Positions 1 through 11,184 of a stretch of DNA of 64,000 bases are shown here, in pieces. The notes below the pieces were generated by a model that was given only the letters and a program-made list of their open reading frames with translations, ran no database searches and was not told the origin of the DNA. The translations under genes were made by a program, and so were the position numbers. The stretch's first letter is position 1. Each line of letters starts with the position of its first letter. Origin of the DNA: Stictocephala bisonia (lineage: Eukaryota; Arthropoda; Insecta; Hemiptera; Membracidae); contig JAQJVL010000004.1 in the NCBI GenBank assembly GCA_035578905.1, forward strand, positions 3,391,582 through 3,455,581, written 5' to 3'.

Positions 1-180
1 TCATATTATTGTAATTGATAGTATACTACGATCAAGGACGTACGGAATTGAATTGGACATATGCCCAATTAAGCTGTCTTCTATCTGCTCAAAGAGTGTT
101 GGGTTCCGTCCGGTGGTCAGCGAAGGTGTCACAGTACACAAGAGGCTGGAGGTGGTCCCCATTAACCAACTGCTCCCGGT

Positions 181-300
181 GCGCCTTTTTCTTCCATCGA
201 TGTATAAACTAATGGATAGCACGCTGTGTGGCAGTACAGCGGTACAACACCAACCGGCTACCCCCACCACCATCCAGTCAACTCAGGCACTCTGTCATAT
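181..300 (-). repeat. Fragment of an unnamed dispersed repeat, copy 1
   Basis: Read on the minus strand, this stretch matches 4296-4409 (plus strand). Both have a run of GATGGTGGTGGGGGTA followed by similar CCG..TGGTG..ACCGC sequence and end near TTTATACAT. In both the reading frame starts MVVGV. The minus-strand frame stays open to base 1 (about 90 codons). No family was recognised; it may be the edge of a larger element outside the window. Confidence 0.35.
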
Positions 301-658
301 TGCACTATATGCGTTTTGAAGGCTTTTGAAGCATATAAGAGTATTTTTTGGGGCAATTAAGTTTAAACATCACTTGTTAATACAGCCTTAGGTTAGTATG
401 TATTTAATTTTGAACAAAATGAAATCATTCGCAGAATAATTCGTTCCAAAAATGAATGAAACACAACAACTTAGACGACCTATTAGTTTTTTTATTCAAA
501 TAAATATGTAACACATGCATGATAATGTGAAAAATACACACTATATATAGGCTATATTAAAATGTCGATGAATTTATTTCAAAAGTAACAAAACAATAGC
601 CTCACAGTTTTATTGGTTTTCAGGTAATTTTCATAATTTAAAACAGGTTCTTTATATG
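301..658. other. AT-rich stretch with no recognised feature
   Basis: No coding frame, repeat or RNA gene was recognised between the first repeat fragment and the SINE. Confidence 0.5.
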
Positions 659-924
659 GTCGGTAGCGTAGTTGGTTCAATCCCAGCTTCATGTGCTAAA
701 GGTTCTCAGTTCGATCCCAATCAGAGTCAATACATTTTGAGAAGGATCAGCTGATAACCACCGGCTGTTCATTTGTCATTGGGCTATTAATTAATGACAC
801 TTTCTAAGGAATAGTCGGCCTTAGTTTGTAACAAAGACTACATTCGCTCATCAACACTCATCACACTCATTCGAAATCCATATTCGCCCATATCTTGACG
901 ATTGGAGTCTTATGAATAAATAAA
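659..924 (+). repeat. tRNA-derived SINE, family 1, copy 1
   Basis: About 266 bp, over 90% identical by eye to 31689-31961. The 5' part looks like a tRNA gene, with an A-box-like TAGCGTAGTTGG and a B-box-like AGTTCGATCCC spaced as in RNA polymerase III promoters. The 3' end is a short AATAAATAAAT tail. A strongly diverged relative lies at 44640-44870 on the minus strand. A tRNA-like head, unrelated body and simple tail are the usual SINE structure. Confidence 0.75.
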
Positions 925-1086
925 TATGCTACAGTATATATATATCGTATGGTTTTCTTTGTCAGTTACGGTAACATTATTATTTTTTTATATTATTTAA
1001 GATTATGTAACAGCTGAGTTTTATAGTTGGACAAAAATTCCAAAAGTCATTACACTATATAATAAAAATTTAAAATAAATAATAAA

Positions 1087-1230
1087 TTATCTCTTGTCAA
1101 AGCTACATCCATCAAGCCATTTAAGATCTGCCTCACTGATTCTAATTATGCTAGTTAATCCCTCCGTAAAACAGCACAAGGGGCACTCTGAAACTATGTG
1201 ATCCATTGTTTGGATAGACTTCCCGCAATC
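1087..1230 (-). pseudogene. C-terminal fragment of a non-LTR retrotransposon ORF2
   Basis: A 47-codon open stretch ends in TAA. It begins DCGKSIQTMDHIVSECPLC, the Cys/His pattern (C..G...QTM.H....CP) common at the C-terminus of RTE-like and related non-LTR retrotransposon proteins. Two in-frame stops lie just upstream on the minus strand, and no reverse transcriptase domain follows, so this is a short dead fragment. Assignment to a clade is not possible. Confidence 0.45.
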
Positions 1231-1527
1231 TTAATCTTAAAGCTGTTTCCATCCCCTGGGTAGTTCTAATCTCCTAGCTATGGCAGCTACCATACAAAAA
1301 TGTTACAGTATGTTTTCTTGAATTTGATATACAATTTCTGTACATAATAGGTCTACTCATTACATAAATATTTGAAAGTATAACACTAATTACTTCAATA
1401 TTAACATATACACATAATAATTTTAAAAAATCACTTTAATTCTAAAAACTGAAATAGCAAAATTACATCTGCTTGCCTAAACAATCACATAAATTACCTA
1501 ATAATTCAAAACAAATCATATAATAGT

Positions 1528-2078
1528 ACTAGGGGAAACCCCGACTTTCGCTATGCTCGATACACCTCGATCTCGGCACGCGACTTTGACTACAAATAAT
1601 AGATTATCTGCAAAATGTAAAATCACAATATTAAATTTATTTTTATTTACAGTATTTCACTCACACTACTTGTGTTGCTATTTATTTATTAGTATAGGGT
1701 ATTACTTAGACTATTTCAAACGTTTTTATTTCATTTGCCTTTGTTTAATAGCTGAAGATTAAACTCTTAAGGCATTGATAGCGTAATGTCAAAAAATACA
1801 TATAAAATAAAAATGTTTATTTATGTACAAAAAATTTGTTATTAATTTACTAAAATCAACCCAATGTTATTCTTATGATAAAAGGAAATTTTGCGGGGCT
1901 GTTTGTACCCCTTAGGAATAGAATTTTGTAAAATCCTTTCTTAGTGGGTGTCTTCGATACTAAAGCTAACTTTCTTTAAATTTCTGTGTAAATCCGTTCG
2001 GTGGTTATATAGATTTAGCGATGAGTGAGTGAGTAGTCAGTGTATTTGGCTTTTACATTATCTGGCAAAAAACATTTT

Positions 2079-2080
<2 letters not shown>
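1528..2080 (+). repeat. Dispersed insect-type repeat (ACTAG...CCCC start, GAGTGAGTGAG end)
   Basis: The start ACTAGGGGAAACCCCGACTTTCGCT and the end (a stretch reading ATTTAGCGATGAGTGAGTGAGTAGTCAGTG, then a TTTTA-rich tail) resemble the two ends of short nonautonomous repeats common in hemipteran and other insect genomes. There is no second copy in this window, so the limits are approximate and the call rests on recalled pattern. Confidence 0.3.

Positions 2081-2082
<2 letters not shown>

Positions 2083-2113
<31 letters not shown>
2083..2113. repeat. (AT)n microsatellite
   Basis: An uninterrupted run of alternating A and T of about 30 bases. It directly precedes the left arm of the Penelope-like element and may have been its target site. 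Confidence 0.9.
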
Positions 2114-2115
<2 letters not shown>

Positions 2116-2117
<2 letters not shown>

Positions 2118-2275
2118 TGTAATAAAATTCAAACTGAGTACCCTTAACATTTTTATTAAAATTATTTCACGCAACATGCTTCAACTTGATGGTCATTTTC
2201 AAGTGTAAATTAAATAATTAAATTAAGTATATAATAATTCTTTAAATAAAATTGAAAAATATGTGGTTTTTAAAG
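2116..2275 (+). repeat. Left inverted arm of the Penelope-like element
   Basis: Pairs with 3329-3490 in opposite orientation. Shared landmarks include AAACTGAGTACCCTTAACAT and CTTGATGGTCATTTTCAAG. Confidence 0.85.
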
Positions 2276-3345
2276 AAAATAAAATAATGCACCCATCCAA
2301 CCCGTTCAGAAACAAAATTATATACTGGTACCGATATGTTGATGACATTATTTGTTTATTTCATGGAAACTTAGAAGAAAGTAATGATTTTTTATCTTAT
2401 TTAAATCCTCTGTTCCCCAATATACAATTCACTAAAGAAGCCCAAACTGATGAAATCAATTATTTAGATCTATCAATTACCCAAATCAACAATAAACATT
2501 CATTCAAAATCTACAGAAAACCTACACAAACCTACCTTATAATACCATCTACATCTAATCATCCCTGGCAATACAAATTATCAGCTTTCCATTCTATGAT
2601 AAATCGTCTGATAAACATACCAATGAACAAGAAACACTTCAATGAAGAAAAAATATAATAAAATATTTGGCAATAAAAAACGGATACAAACCAAACATGA
2701 TTGAGAAACTAATAAGAAACAAAAAGAAGAAAAGAAATAACACCTCAACAAATCAAAACCCAAAGAAGATCAAATTTAAAATGCAACATATAACACAAGC
2801 CTAAACAAAGCTATACGAAAACCTTTCAAAATACAAATTACAAGCTAAGTTTCTCAACACGCAACATCACATTAAACATTTTAGATAAAAAATCTCAATA
2901 AAAGTACAATAATGACAACATTTACAACAAATCAGGTATTTAAAAAATTAATTGTACAGACTGTGATAAATTCTACATTGGACAAACTGGAAGACCATTC
3001 AAAACACGCTTTCAAGAACACATACAAGCTCTTAGAAGCTATAATAACACAACTACAATGAAATCCACCTTCGTAGAACACTTGCTCTCTACAGACCACA
3101 CGTACACAAAAATTGAAGAAAACATGAAAATATTAAATTTTATGAAAAAGGGCAAAAAAATGAATGCAACGGAAGAATTACATATATATTTAGCACAAAC
3201 AGAAAATCCAGTGAACATATTGAACACACAAATCAATTATACAAACCCAATTTTTGATAAGATTCAAAACATTCAAAATTATTATTTAAAAAATATCACC
3301 AACTTATCCATATTCATCAATATTTATAAAAACCACATGATTTAA
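2263..3345 (+). pseudogene. Penelope-like RT-endonuclease polyprotein, C-terminal part, broken
   Basis: The first frame (2263-2658) has YWYRYVDDII, in which YVDD is the RT catalytic motif C, followed by the LDLSI and IYRKPT stretches typical of Penelope-like RTs. Frame breaks follow around 2660-2900. From 2926 on, the sequence reads like the GIY-YIG endonuclease: a CxxC-type pair (CTDC), then FYIGQTGRPFKTRFQEH, and an open frame at 3058-3345. The tyrosine of the GIY half is replaced by a stop codon (TCA GGT ATT TAA AAA, at about 2935-2949). The fingers and upper palm of the RT are absent. The protein cannot be functional. Confidence 0.8.
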
Positions 3346-3490
3346 AATTTTATTTAAAGAATTATTATATACTTAATTTAATTATTTAATTTACGCTTGA
3401 AAATGACCATCAAGTTGAAACATGTTGTGTGAAACAATTTTAGTAAAAATGTTAAGGGTACTCAGTTTGAATTTTATTATTATTACATCC
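3329..3490 (-). repeat. Right inverted arm of the Penelope-like element
   Basis: Reverse complement of 2116-2275; ends in the TTATTATTATTACAT stretch at 3472-3487. Confidence 0.85.
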
Positions 3491-4221
3491 TAAAAATACA
3501 TAAGTAGCCATAAATTTTAACTTTATATTAATATATAAATATAAAATTATCTATTAAATACAACTGTGACTAACAAAAGCATGACAGATAATGAAGATTA
3601 CAATGAGAAATTTACTACAAATACTAGACTTTGACTGTACTATAATATTATAATTTGTCCATTACAAAATTAACTTAATGTAAACACTTAATGATAAAAA
3701 TGTTCTAATCCGATCCAAGTTAGCCAGACACGTATTAATACAATGTTTGCCACATAATAGGGCCATGTCCGAGGGGTTGAAGTTGGCTCTCTTTGTAGCA
3801 ATAACCCATTGTTTTTGAAGGGATCACCTTTTGGATATCTGGAAAATCATAAATATTGAAAATCTGCATATTGTTTGCATGTATTTGTTTGTTTTATGTC
3901 ATGGCTTGAATAAGAAATTGATGGTTCAATGCAGTTTGTGTCATTCATTCACAGAAAGCAATCTCATTCACCATTGATCACTATTTGAACACGAAAAAGT
4001 ACGTTATAAACCATTTATATAAATATTACTTCATAGTAATGCAACAAATATTCCCTTTAATACAAAGCAATGTTAAACTTATGTTCAGTAAACTTATTTC
4101 TATCAGTTCCATTCCGAGTACTGTAGATACTACTTTAACGTTTTATATTTACCTGTGAAAGGAGGTCTGATTGCCTTTACATCTTCTATTTGTGCAGTTG
4201 TAAGCAGAACATACATCAGGC
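3491..4221. other. Unassigned AT-rich stretch
   Basis: No gene was recognised. The minus strand at about 3690-3800 has a short coding-like run (it reads NFNPSDMALLCGKHC) of unknown origin that could be a fragment of a transposon protein. Confidence 0.4.
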
Positions 4222-4295
4222 ATGGTCTTCTGTTTCAAATCAGTCAATAAAATGATAAAAAATGGTCTAAAAAGTGGTTGTTTACGGCTTACGCT

Positions 4296-4409
4296 ATACA
4301 GTCGTTTTGCGCCACTGATGATGGTGGTGGGGGTATCCGCCTGGTGCCAGACCGCGGGTCACCTCGTTCCCAGTGTTCGGCGAGCAATGCATTTGTTTAT
4401 ACATAAATT
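4296..4409 (+). repeat. Fragment of an unnamed dispersed repeat, copy 2
   Basis: Matches 181-300 (minus). The frame 4222-4428 contains MMVVGVSAWCQTAG and later LFIHKLF, corresponding to MVVGVAGWCCTAV and SLYID in copy 1. Family unknown. Confidence 0.35.
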
Positions 4410-4429
4410 ATTTCAGCTACCCTTTTGAC

Positions 4430-5180
4430 TTTTCAACTTGATATCAGGTTTAAGGCCTCTTGGCTGTCATCTTCTTTCTTCACCCTTGATAACAAGCTTA
4501 GGCTGATTCCTCTTCTTTATTCACCCTTGTTAGAGATTTTAGCCTGATTCCACTTCTGGTGTTGTGGGTTGGTTGGCTCAAAGTTGAACCCTGAAGCTGG
4601 TGGTCAGGTCAGGCTGGCTAATTCATCCCCTTTGGCGTCGGCCCTTATCTGTTGGACTCCGACTGGCTCCAAAGTAGATGGGACCTCCGTTATACTTGAA
4701 GTGCCCCCTTGTATCTCGACCTTTCTTCTTTCTTCCCCAGACTTGACTAACTCTCTCCAAGTTCCCTAAGTCCACCTTCAATACTCTTTCCTATTCCAAA
4801 ATCATCCCTTGCACACAGTGTAATCCCTACCAATATTTTCGTATCCAATCAGATCACCTTATAACTCCGCACTTCATTCTGCCATATTCTCGGTGGATTC
4901 CCCCACTACTTGATCCAGTATCAGCGGAAGTCTTAATGGCCGCCATTTGATGAGTAATCAATATTTTGTCTAGACCCTAATCATCATTCCCAAAATTGCT
5001 GGACTATGTAAACCGACTCTCAACTGTTCACTATCATATCTCCTAACTCAGTTTCTGTCTCCTGTAACTTGCATGGTTTTCTCTATTTCCCAGAACATAT
5101 TCTGATTCTTGAAAATCTTATCTTTTTTGTTAAATATTAAAATACATTACAATCAAGAGCTATCAATCTGTAGTTATACA
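4430..5180. other. C/T-rich stretch, probably part of the following retroelement
   Basis: This segment is richer in C and T than its surroundings and directly precedes a decayed reverse transcriptase. No protein homology was recognised; it may be a degraded upstream part of that element or a separate repeat. Confidence 0.3.
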
Positions 5181-5188
5181 ATCAGCAG

Positions 5189-6260
5189 TTGCTAAAGTAT
5201 TTAAAAGGAAAGGATTTCCTGAAGAACACCAGACCATTCTTCTCAAATATAATCTCTCTTAACCAGCATGGGTTTTTATCAGGAGAATCTACCCTTATAA
5301 ATCTTACAACTTTTCAATGTGAAGTTATGGAAGAGTTTTCCGAACACATCCAGTTGGACAGGGTTTATTTTGGACTTTTCCGAAGCGTTTGCTAAAGTTA
5401 ATCATGAACTACTTCTTCAAAAGCTGCATGCCTATGTTATTACAGGACAGCTTCTTAAGTAGTTTTCAAGCTACCTATTCAACAGGTGGATGTCAGTCAA
5501 ATTTTCCGGAGGGATGACGGGGAGGTTTGGAGCTTTGTCAGTGGAACCTTAAGGCTCTCATCTGGGTTCCCTCATGTTTAACATATTTAAGAATTATTTT
5601 GAACTGGTTATGAATTGCAAAGTACTCCTCTTCACAAACTGTGAGAAGCTGATGCAGCATGTGACGTCTCAGATCGACTGCGTTGCCTTTGAAGAAAGTC
5701 TCCAGGCAGTGCAGCTTTGCTGTGAACACTATAGCATGCTCTTGAATCCACTGAAGTGTTCAATCATAACCTACCATAGAATTAAATTACCTATAATCGA
5801 TCAATACTATTTATTCGGAAACACACTTAATCGGTCCACTGCTACTAATGACCTTTGAATCCTTCTTTCACATGACTTGAACCTGGGGGTGCACATTAAC
5901 TATGTCTGTGGAAAGGCGTTGAATGTTCTAGGTATACTGTATCGGACATTCAGACTTTTTAGCAATCCGCTGGCTTAAGAACAATTTATACCTCCTATGA
6001 CCACCCACATCTTGAATATGCCTCGGTGATTTGGTCAAGCTACATCACTATCAAGCTACATAATACCAGCAAGAACTTCAGAGGGTCCTAAACAGATTTG
6101 TCCGTCTTGTTGGCTGCAGAATGGGATTTTTATTTTGAGAAGTTCCTGTAGTTGTTCTACTAACTCAGCTAAAAATCCCCCTGCTCAATGTACAAAGGAA
6201 TGTGCAAGATATTGTCTTCCTGTACAAAATCTTAAATAACTCAGTTGATTCTACATTCAT
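5189..6260 (+). pseudogene. Decayed Jockey-like non-LTR reverse transcriptase
   Basis: Conserved RT blocks appear in order across several frames: QHGFLSG at about 5260, DFSEAFAKVNHELLLQKLHAY at about 5370-5440 after a frameshift, the PQGSxLGPLLFNIF-type block in altered form at about 5555-5590, and the F-x-DD active-site position at about 5630 (now FTNCEKL, so both aspartates are lost). Thumb-region similarity (LEYASVIW type) follows at about 6010-6040. There are at least three frameshifts and several stops. The order and spacing fit the Jockey/CR1 superfamily; the endonuclease domain is not recognisable. Confidence 0.6.
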
Positions 6261-6292
6261 TTTGGAGCGGATCCTGTTGCGTTGTCCTAGGC

Positions 6293-6971
6293 CAGGGTTC
6301 CTCACTTGAATTTCATGAAGAGCCTTATTACTTTTATCAAAATAATCTAAGGGCCGATAGTACATACAGTATTGGTAAAACAATCCTAGTATATACTGTA
6401 TAAATTAAACCAAATACGTGAATAATACTACACTTATTTAAAATAATTAACTGGAAATAACAGACAACTGATATTATATTTTCGTAACATTTTATTTCAA
6501 ATAAGTACTGGATAGAAATTTAAATTAATTGTAGTACAATATATATAATATATTAATGAGTGTGTGTCATGTCTAGTAAAATTGATTCACATTTCTTTCA
6601 TATTCTTATACTGTTGGCGTGGAAGGTCGGAACCTATCCCATTCTTGGAGTATTGCGTCGATGTTAGGAGGCTTTGAAGTGACAGCTAATCTTAACAGAG
6701 TTTCAAGATTATGATGTGTAAGTCTGGATCTGAGCTAATTTTTTATAAACTTCATTTTGCTAAAGGTAGAATCACAAACATAAGTGGATGAAAATATGCA
6801 CAAAATCATTTCAGCACATGCCGTCAAGCTAGGAAACTTATCCTTTTCTACTACTTTCCAGAATTCAGTTTGAGTTTTGGTCATTTGTTTATCTTCAAAA
6901 ACACCTTTGAGCTCTGCTTGCTGAATATCTATTAGCTCATTTTTCAAACCTCTTGATTGATACCAAAACAC
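6293..6971 (-). mobile_element. hAT element, 3' part (hAT-1)
   Basis: The low-coordinate boundary begins CAGGGTTCCTCA, a typical hAT terminus; the stretch to 6605 is the 3' untranslated and subterminal DNA. The coding part is at 6606-6971. The 5' half is missing, since the next hAT element begins only about 60 bp further on. Confidence 0.55.
6606..6971 (-). pseudogene. hAT transposase C-terminal dimerisation region, with a stop codon
   Basis: The frame runs from 6971 to a terminal TAA at 6606-6608 but is cut by an in-frame TAG at 6735-6737. Reading through it gives FPSLTACAEMILCIFSSTYVCDSTFSKMKFIKN, stop, then LRSRLTHHNLETLLRLAV and a tail ending RPSTPTV. The TYVCDSTFSKMK / LRSRL pattern is the C-terminal block of GTF2IRD2/ZBED5-like hAT transposases. 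The BED finger and catalytic RNase H-like core are not present. A lysine codon (AAG) to TAG change would explain the stop. Confidence 0.75.
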
Positions 6972-7228
6972 GGACAGTTTTTAATTTTTACTAAACGGAT
7001 TTATTTTAATCGTGTTTATTAATTGAAATGTTAGTGGTGTATTTTAGTTTACAAATGTTGTAATATGACTAATTTAGTAGAATTGTTGAAAGAAATAAGA
7101 ACAATTTACAATAATAAATCAAGTAATATATGAGTTTTAAGTATGCAAGCGAAACTGGAAAGTAAAATTTAGAATTTTTAAAGTAAAAGATAGAACACAA
7201 CTTTATATTATTTACATGTCTATGGCGA

Positions 7229-7630
7229 TTAAATCAACTTTCTTCTTGCTTTAGAGTCCAAAAATGAATTGATGACATCATCAAATGCTAATTTTTTCGT
7301 CATCTCAGACTCTATAGTTAGAACAGCCACATCCCTCAAATGTGCTTCAGTCATCGTCGATCTCGTGTAGGTTTTTATTCGTTTGAGAACCGAAAATGAT
7401 CTCTCAGCTGAACAGTTCGATGCAGGGATCGTTAAAAAAAGTTTCAATGCTATGTTAACATAGGGGTATATGTCTTGAACTCCATAGACATGTAACAGTT
7501 TATAGAGGTCAAAAATACTTTTTGGACGTTCTTGTTCATTAAGTCCCTTTAAGAAAAAAAAAAATAAATGTTGACATTCTACAGCAAAATCTTCTGGGGA
7601 AGGGAGATCTTTGTTATAAAAAGTGCACAA
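7229..7630 (-). pseudogene. hAT transposase C-terminal domain (ZMYM1/THAP-like dimerisation)
   Basis: A 133-codon open frame. Residues 68-93 include IPASNCSAERSFSVLKRIKT, the hallmark of the hAT C-terminal dimerisation domain as found in TTF/ZMYM-type and '52 kDa repressor of the inhibitor of the protein kinase'-like transposase proteins. Residues near 94-110 (STMTEAHLRDVAVLTIE) continue the domain. The complete transposase is about five times longer; zinc finger and catalytic core are missing, so it is a non-autonomous remnant. A poly-F run (HLFFFFL) comes from an A-run on the plus strand and may mark slippage. Confidence 0.8.
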
Positions 7631-7691
7631 TTTTGCCGCCCCCTAAATTCTGCCGCCCTGGGCTACAGCCTTTATAGCCCCCCCCCCCCTA

Positions 7692-7699
7692 AATACGCC
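7692..7699. repeat. Left 8-bp target-site duplication of the 9.2-kb hAT insertion
   Basis: AATACGCC, repeated exactly at 16920-16927. Eight base pairs is the hAT target duplication length. Confidence 0.85.
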
Positions 7700-10183
7700 C
7701 AGGACCGCCCAGAGGGGGGGCAAAAGGGGCAAATTGCCCCGGGGCCACACAGACTTAGTTCACAGGGGGGGCCACATTTCATGTTTCATGCAACAAAAAA
7801 GAAAATACTTAATAATCTACTAGATAAGAAACGATTCAGGCCTGTATCAAAATATCAAAAGTGATATTAGGTCATATAAGTCTTCCAGTTTTAGTTTTAA
7901 AACGTTTAAACTAAATCATTGGTTTTATAGCAACCAGGGAGACTTTTCGAGCAAGCTGTACACTGGTCTTTGAAGTTTGTCAGCGGTCGACATAGTGGTG
8001 TGACAGCATACGCTCTGGTTGGTGTGTGACTGCAACTGTACCCCTCGCCAGTTGTCTTGTTTGCGAACAAGTGTAAAGGCATGCAGCTTGTGAACACACC
8101 AAAATATAAATTCCAGTTTGGGAACATATAAATATACTTGAGTGGTGTGGACAGTGGGCCACCTCTATGAGATGTCCTGTTTTCGTACACTATTTATATA
8201 AAACATGTCAAAAGACTCACTAACTTTACATTTGTATTACTCAAAACTCCGTTTTTGGACGTGTTTAATACAAGGTGGACAAGAACGTTTCTGTACATTT
8301 TATTTTTTAACTTTAATTTCAAAAGTATATACTACTTCAAACAAAATTGTTATATTTGTCCTAAATTCAACTCTATCTTGGCTTTTAGTGGTAGGAAAAT
8401 CAATCGCTTGGTCACGTTATTATCCTTACAAAACTATTAGTTATGATATTTTACTATTATAAACTTAAGATAATACAGAAATTGCGAATTGATTTGTATT
8501 TGTAGTTGTTTGTTGATTAAGCTTTTATCCTTATTTTGTATTTTTCACAAATTCTGTTTATTTAGATAAATAACCTTGATTTAGTGTTTCGAAAATCCCT
8601 TTACTCATCGTAGCAAAATAATAGATCTATGTAATGTGAAAACGAGTGATCAGTAACCTGTGGCTTAAAGTATGCAAATTAATAAATTGTAATAAAAAAG
8701 TAGAAGCTTAAGAACAACACAATTAAATAAGCAAACAAAATTACAGTAAAAACATTTTAAATCTGTCATTTTAAAAAGGTTGAAAAGTCTTTACGAGAAA
8801 AGTTTCTTACAAACTTGGTTTCAAAGCTGGTAGTAGGCGGCGGCACTCCGTTCGAACGTGGTAACGTTGCACTCTTTCCTGGCACTGATCAGCTAATTTT
8901 TCAATATATGCACTAAATTTAAGAAATAGTAGTCGTATTTCAGTAGTAACTGTATTTTGCACCCAAAAAACCCGCAGGCAAAATATACAATGTTGTAACA
9001 ACGTGGCTGGAAGAGTTCAATTAATTGTCATGAAGGGTAGATGGGGGACATCGTCAATCATTAGTCTGTTTGTTTACTGTCGTCCAGTAAAGAAATATTT
9101 TGTTATTGTTGTATTTTATAGAGTGATATTTCTGTAATATAATGCGTTCTTTTGGATTTCCTAGTAAACTACTATAATTATCAATTAATTTAATTTGCTA
9201 TGATTCATATTCCATTTAAAGATTTTGAGAAAACAAAAAGCTAATGTTTAGGCCCAGTAATTTATGGTAACGTTTTATTGAAATCAATAAAATATACTAT
9301 AAAATGTTGCAATATAGTATTGTAATATACTGCAAAGTAAATTATATATTCTTACAGTATAAAAAGAATAAATTAACGATGAAACCACTCATTTACAGTA
9401 GATTTCTAGGTACTTAAATCTGGTAAATATGCATACAACAACATCACCGCTCGCTTACCGGATGTGCAACAATATGTGTGTATGATGCATTACATTCAAC
9501 TTGCCCTACGCTATCGTGGGAGGAATTGCGTGGCATAATCTTGTCTAAAAATTATAATTTTGTTACGTTCTGTACTATCCGGATTCATCTTCCATCATAT
9601 TTAACCGGTTTACCAGAGTTTACTGTACATGCAATTTTTTTACTTTTTCTCTACTGTAATGTTTCCTTTGACATTTTAAATTTACTAGTTATTATGACAT
9701 GGATGTTCGTAAAGACATTTTACCAATATATTATGACATAGGTCTTAATGAAAAGAGGAGCTCTTAAGTACACCGTTAATAGATAAAACAGCTTCATCAT
9801 TGTTCAGATTTGTACAACTCCTTTTGAATAATATTTATTTTGTGACATTTAATTTGTTGTAACTCTTTTATTGTCTGATTTAATTTACTCTGAAACTGTA
9901 ACAGGAACAGGGGTGTATTCTCAACATATTCAGTAGAGTAACTCTTGATTAAAAACCAGTTATGCCCACGTACAGGCTGTTCCCAAACAAATAGCATAAT
10001 TGATTAATGTTGTCATTCATTAACATAACAAATCTACAACCAATCAAAATAGTGTTCATAATTTTTTACTGTCACTGACGAACGAGTAAGCCATTTATAT
10101 TTTTGACAATCATTATACAGTATTTATTTATTGTTTGTTGCGTGATAAGTGAAATTAACTAAGATTGAACCACTGTATGTGTA

Positions 10184-10262
10184 TTGTTGAGCGGGAGGGT
10201 CAATACCACTGTTCGTGAATGGGTGTGTCAATACCACTGTCACTGTACGGACGTGTACACTG
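10184..10262 (-). repeat. Stray copies of the 36-bp minisatellite family
   Basis: Two to three imperfect units carrying GTCAATACCACTGT and CGTGAATGGGTG, the reverse complement of units in the array at 43926-44275 (for example the unit near 44177-44212). Confidence 0.5.
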
Positions 10263-11058
10263 TGATGTATATCAATGATATAGTATCCAATTTGACAGAC
10301 ATAAATTTTACTATGTTTTATGCTGAGAAAATTGAGTTGGTACAAAAATGCCTTTTATGCCTGTGAAATAAAAATTGAATAGTTTTAAAGTTTAGCACAA
10401 AGACAAACTAAAATCACAAATATAAACTAGATATTTTAAAGTCCAACATCAATAAGCTACGTACCCAGTGGTCTACAACCTGTTTTGAAAACAGTAACAT
10501 AGCTTAACTCTCAGTTGACTGTTTTTAACGCACTAGATGTTCGCGCTCGCCAAATTATTTTACTTCGTGAACATTCAGCCACTTGCTCTTTAGCTAGCGA
10601 AGCCAAGTGGCCTATACAAATTTATTGGCCCCTCCCTTCACCCACAGTTAATATCATTGGCGAGGATGGCTCCTCAACTGGCAATCGAAGAGCTGCTGCG
10701 CCCAACTATGCAACTGCCTATGCAACTGACTGTGGCATTGCTTGGTTCGTTATTATTTATTTATTTAATATTAAAGAATAGCAGTTTTGTTATAAGAGAT
10801 TGATGTTATTGTAGCGGTAATACTTAAGGAAATGTTTAAAAAGTATATGACAATTAGAGAAAAACTTACTGGAGCTTCGCAGCTAGCCCTGAGAAAACGT
10901 CCATGAACAAGAATCTTAATTACAATAGTAATCTAACGAAAGAGATGGTAAGAATATTGTAGAATGTGCTAAAAGTAAAATATCAACTATAGTATATTTG
11001 ACAATCAGAGTAATTAAGAGGGCTCCGGAGTCAGATTGAAAATCGCATTTTAGTTTGG

Positions 11059-11184
11059 CGAACGGCCACAGGGAGCGGTGTTTAGTGCAGTACGTTGTCT
11101 GTGTTGGTAGTTCGCGTTTTAGGCACTAGGGGCGCTTTTTGGCACGGCCGCCAAGGCATTTATTTATTGCTCGGCCGTTCGCCC
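11059..11184. repeat. Inverted repeat in a GC-rich patch
   Basis: GGCGAACGGCC at about 11059 is repeated in opposite orientation at about 11173-11184 (GGCCGTTCGCC), around a GC-rich segment that also has GGCACGGCCGCC. The setting (11010-11330) stands out from AT-rich flanks and could be an old promoter or 5' UTR of a transposon. Confidence 0.4.

Larger units (their letters stand above)
2116..3490 (+). mobile_element. Penelope-like element, truncated, with inverted LTR-like arms
   Basis: The element is bounded by two arms of about 155 bp, 2116-2275 and 3329-3490, which are reverse complements of each other with only scattered differences. Between them lie the end of a Penelope-type reverse transcriptase and a GIY-YIG endonuclease domain. 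Penelope-like elements are known to carry pseudo-LTRs that may be direct or inverted and to be truncated at the 5' side, which fits. The total of about 1.4 kb is less than half of a usual complete copy. Confidence 0.8.
7032..7699 (-). mobile_element. hAT element of the ZMYM/52-kDa repressor type, internally deleted (hAT-2)
   Basis: This element carries a C-terminal transposase frame (7229-7630). Its 5' terminus, read on the minus strand, is CAGTGGCGTATTTAGGGGGG; the first four bases are now at 16928-16931 because a 9.2-kb element inserted at 7700. The likely 3' terminus is the similar TAGTGGTGTATTTTAG at 7032-7047. Without the insertion it would be about 0.67 kb, a deletion derivative. The 8 bases flanking the two ends do not match well, so the 3' limit is uncertain. 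Confidence 0.6.

Noticed and set aside
659..730. Functional tRNA gene
   Set aside because: It has A- and B-box-like strings but does not form a proper cloverleaf with acceptor stem, and it is the head of a repeated SINE.
1553..1762. Plus-strand frame of 69 codons
   Set aside because: Lies inside a dispersed repeat, AT-rich with no coding character.
3690..3800. Minus-strand coding-like run reading NFNPSDMALLCGKHC
   Set aside because: Short, no splice sites or known family; could be chance or a transposon scrap.
10467..10500. hAT-like terminus CAGTGGTCTACAACCTG
   Set aside because: No matching inverted end or 8-bp duplication was found.
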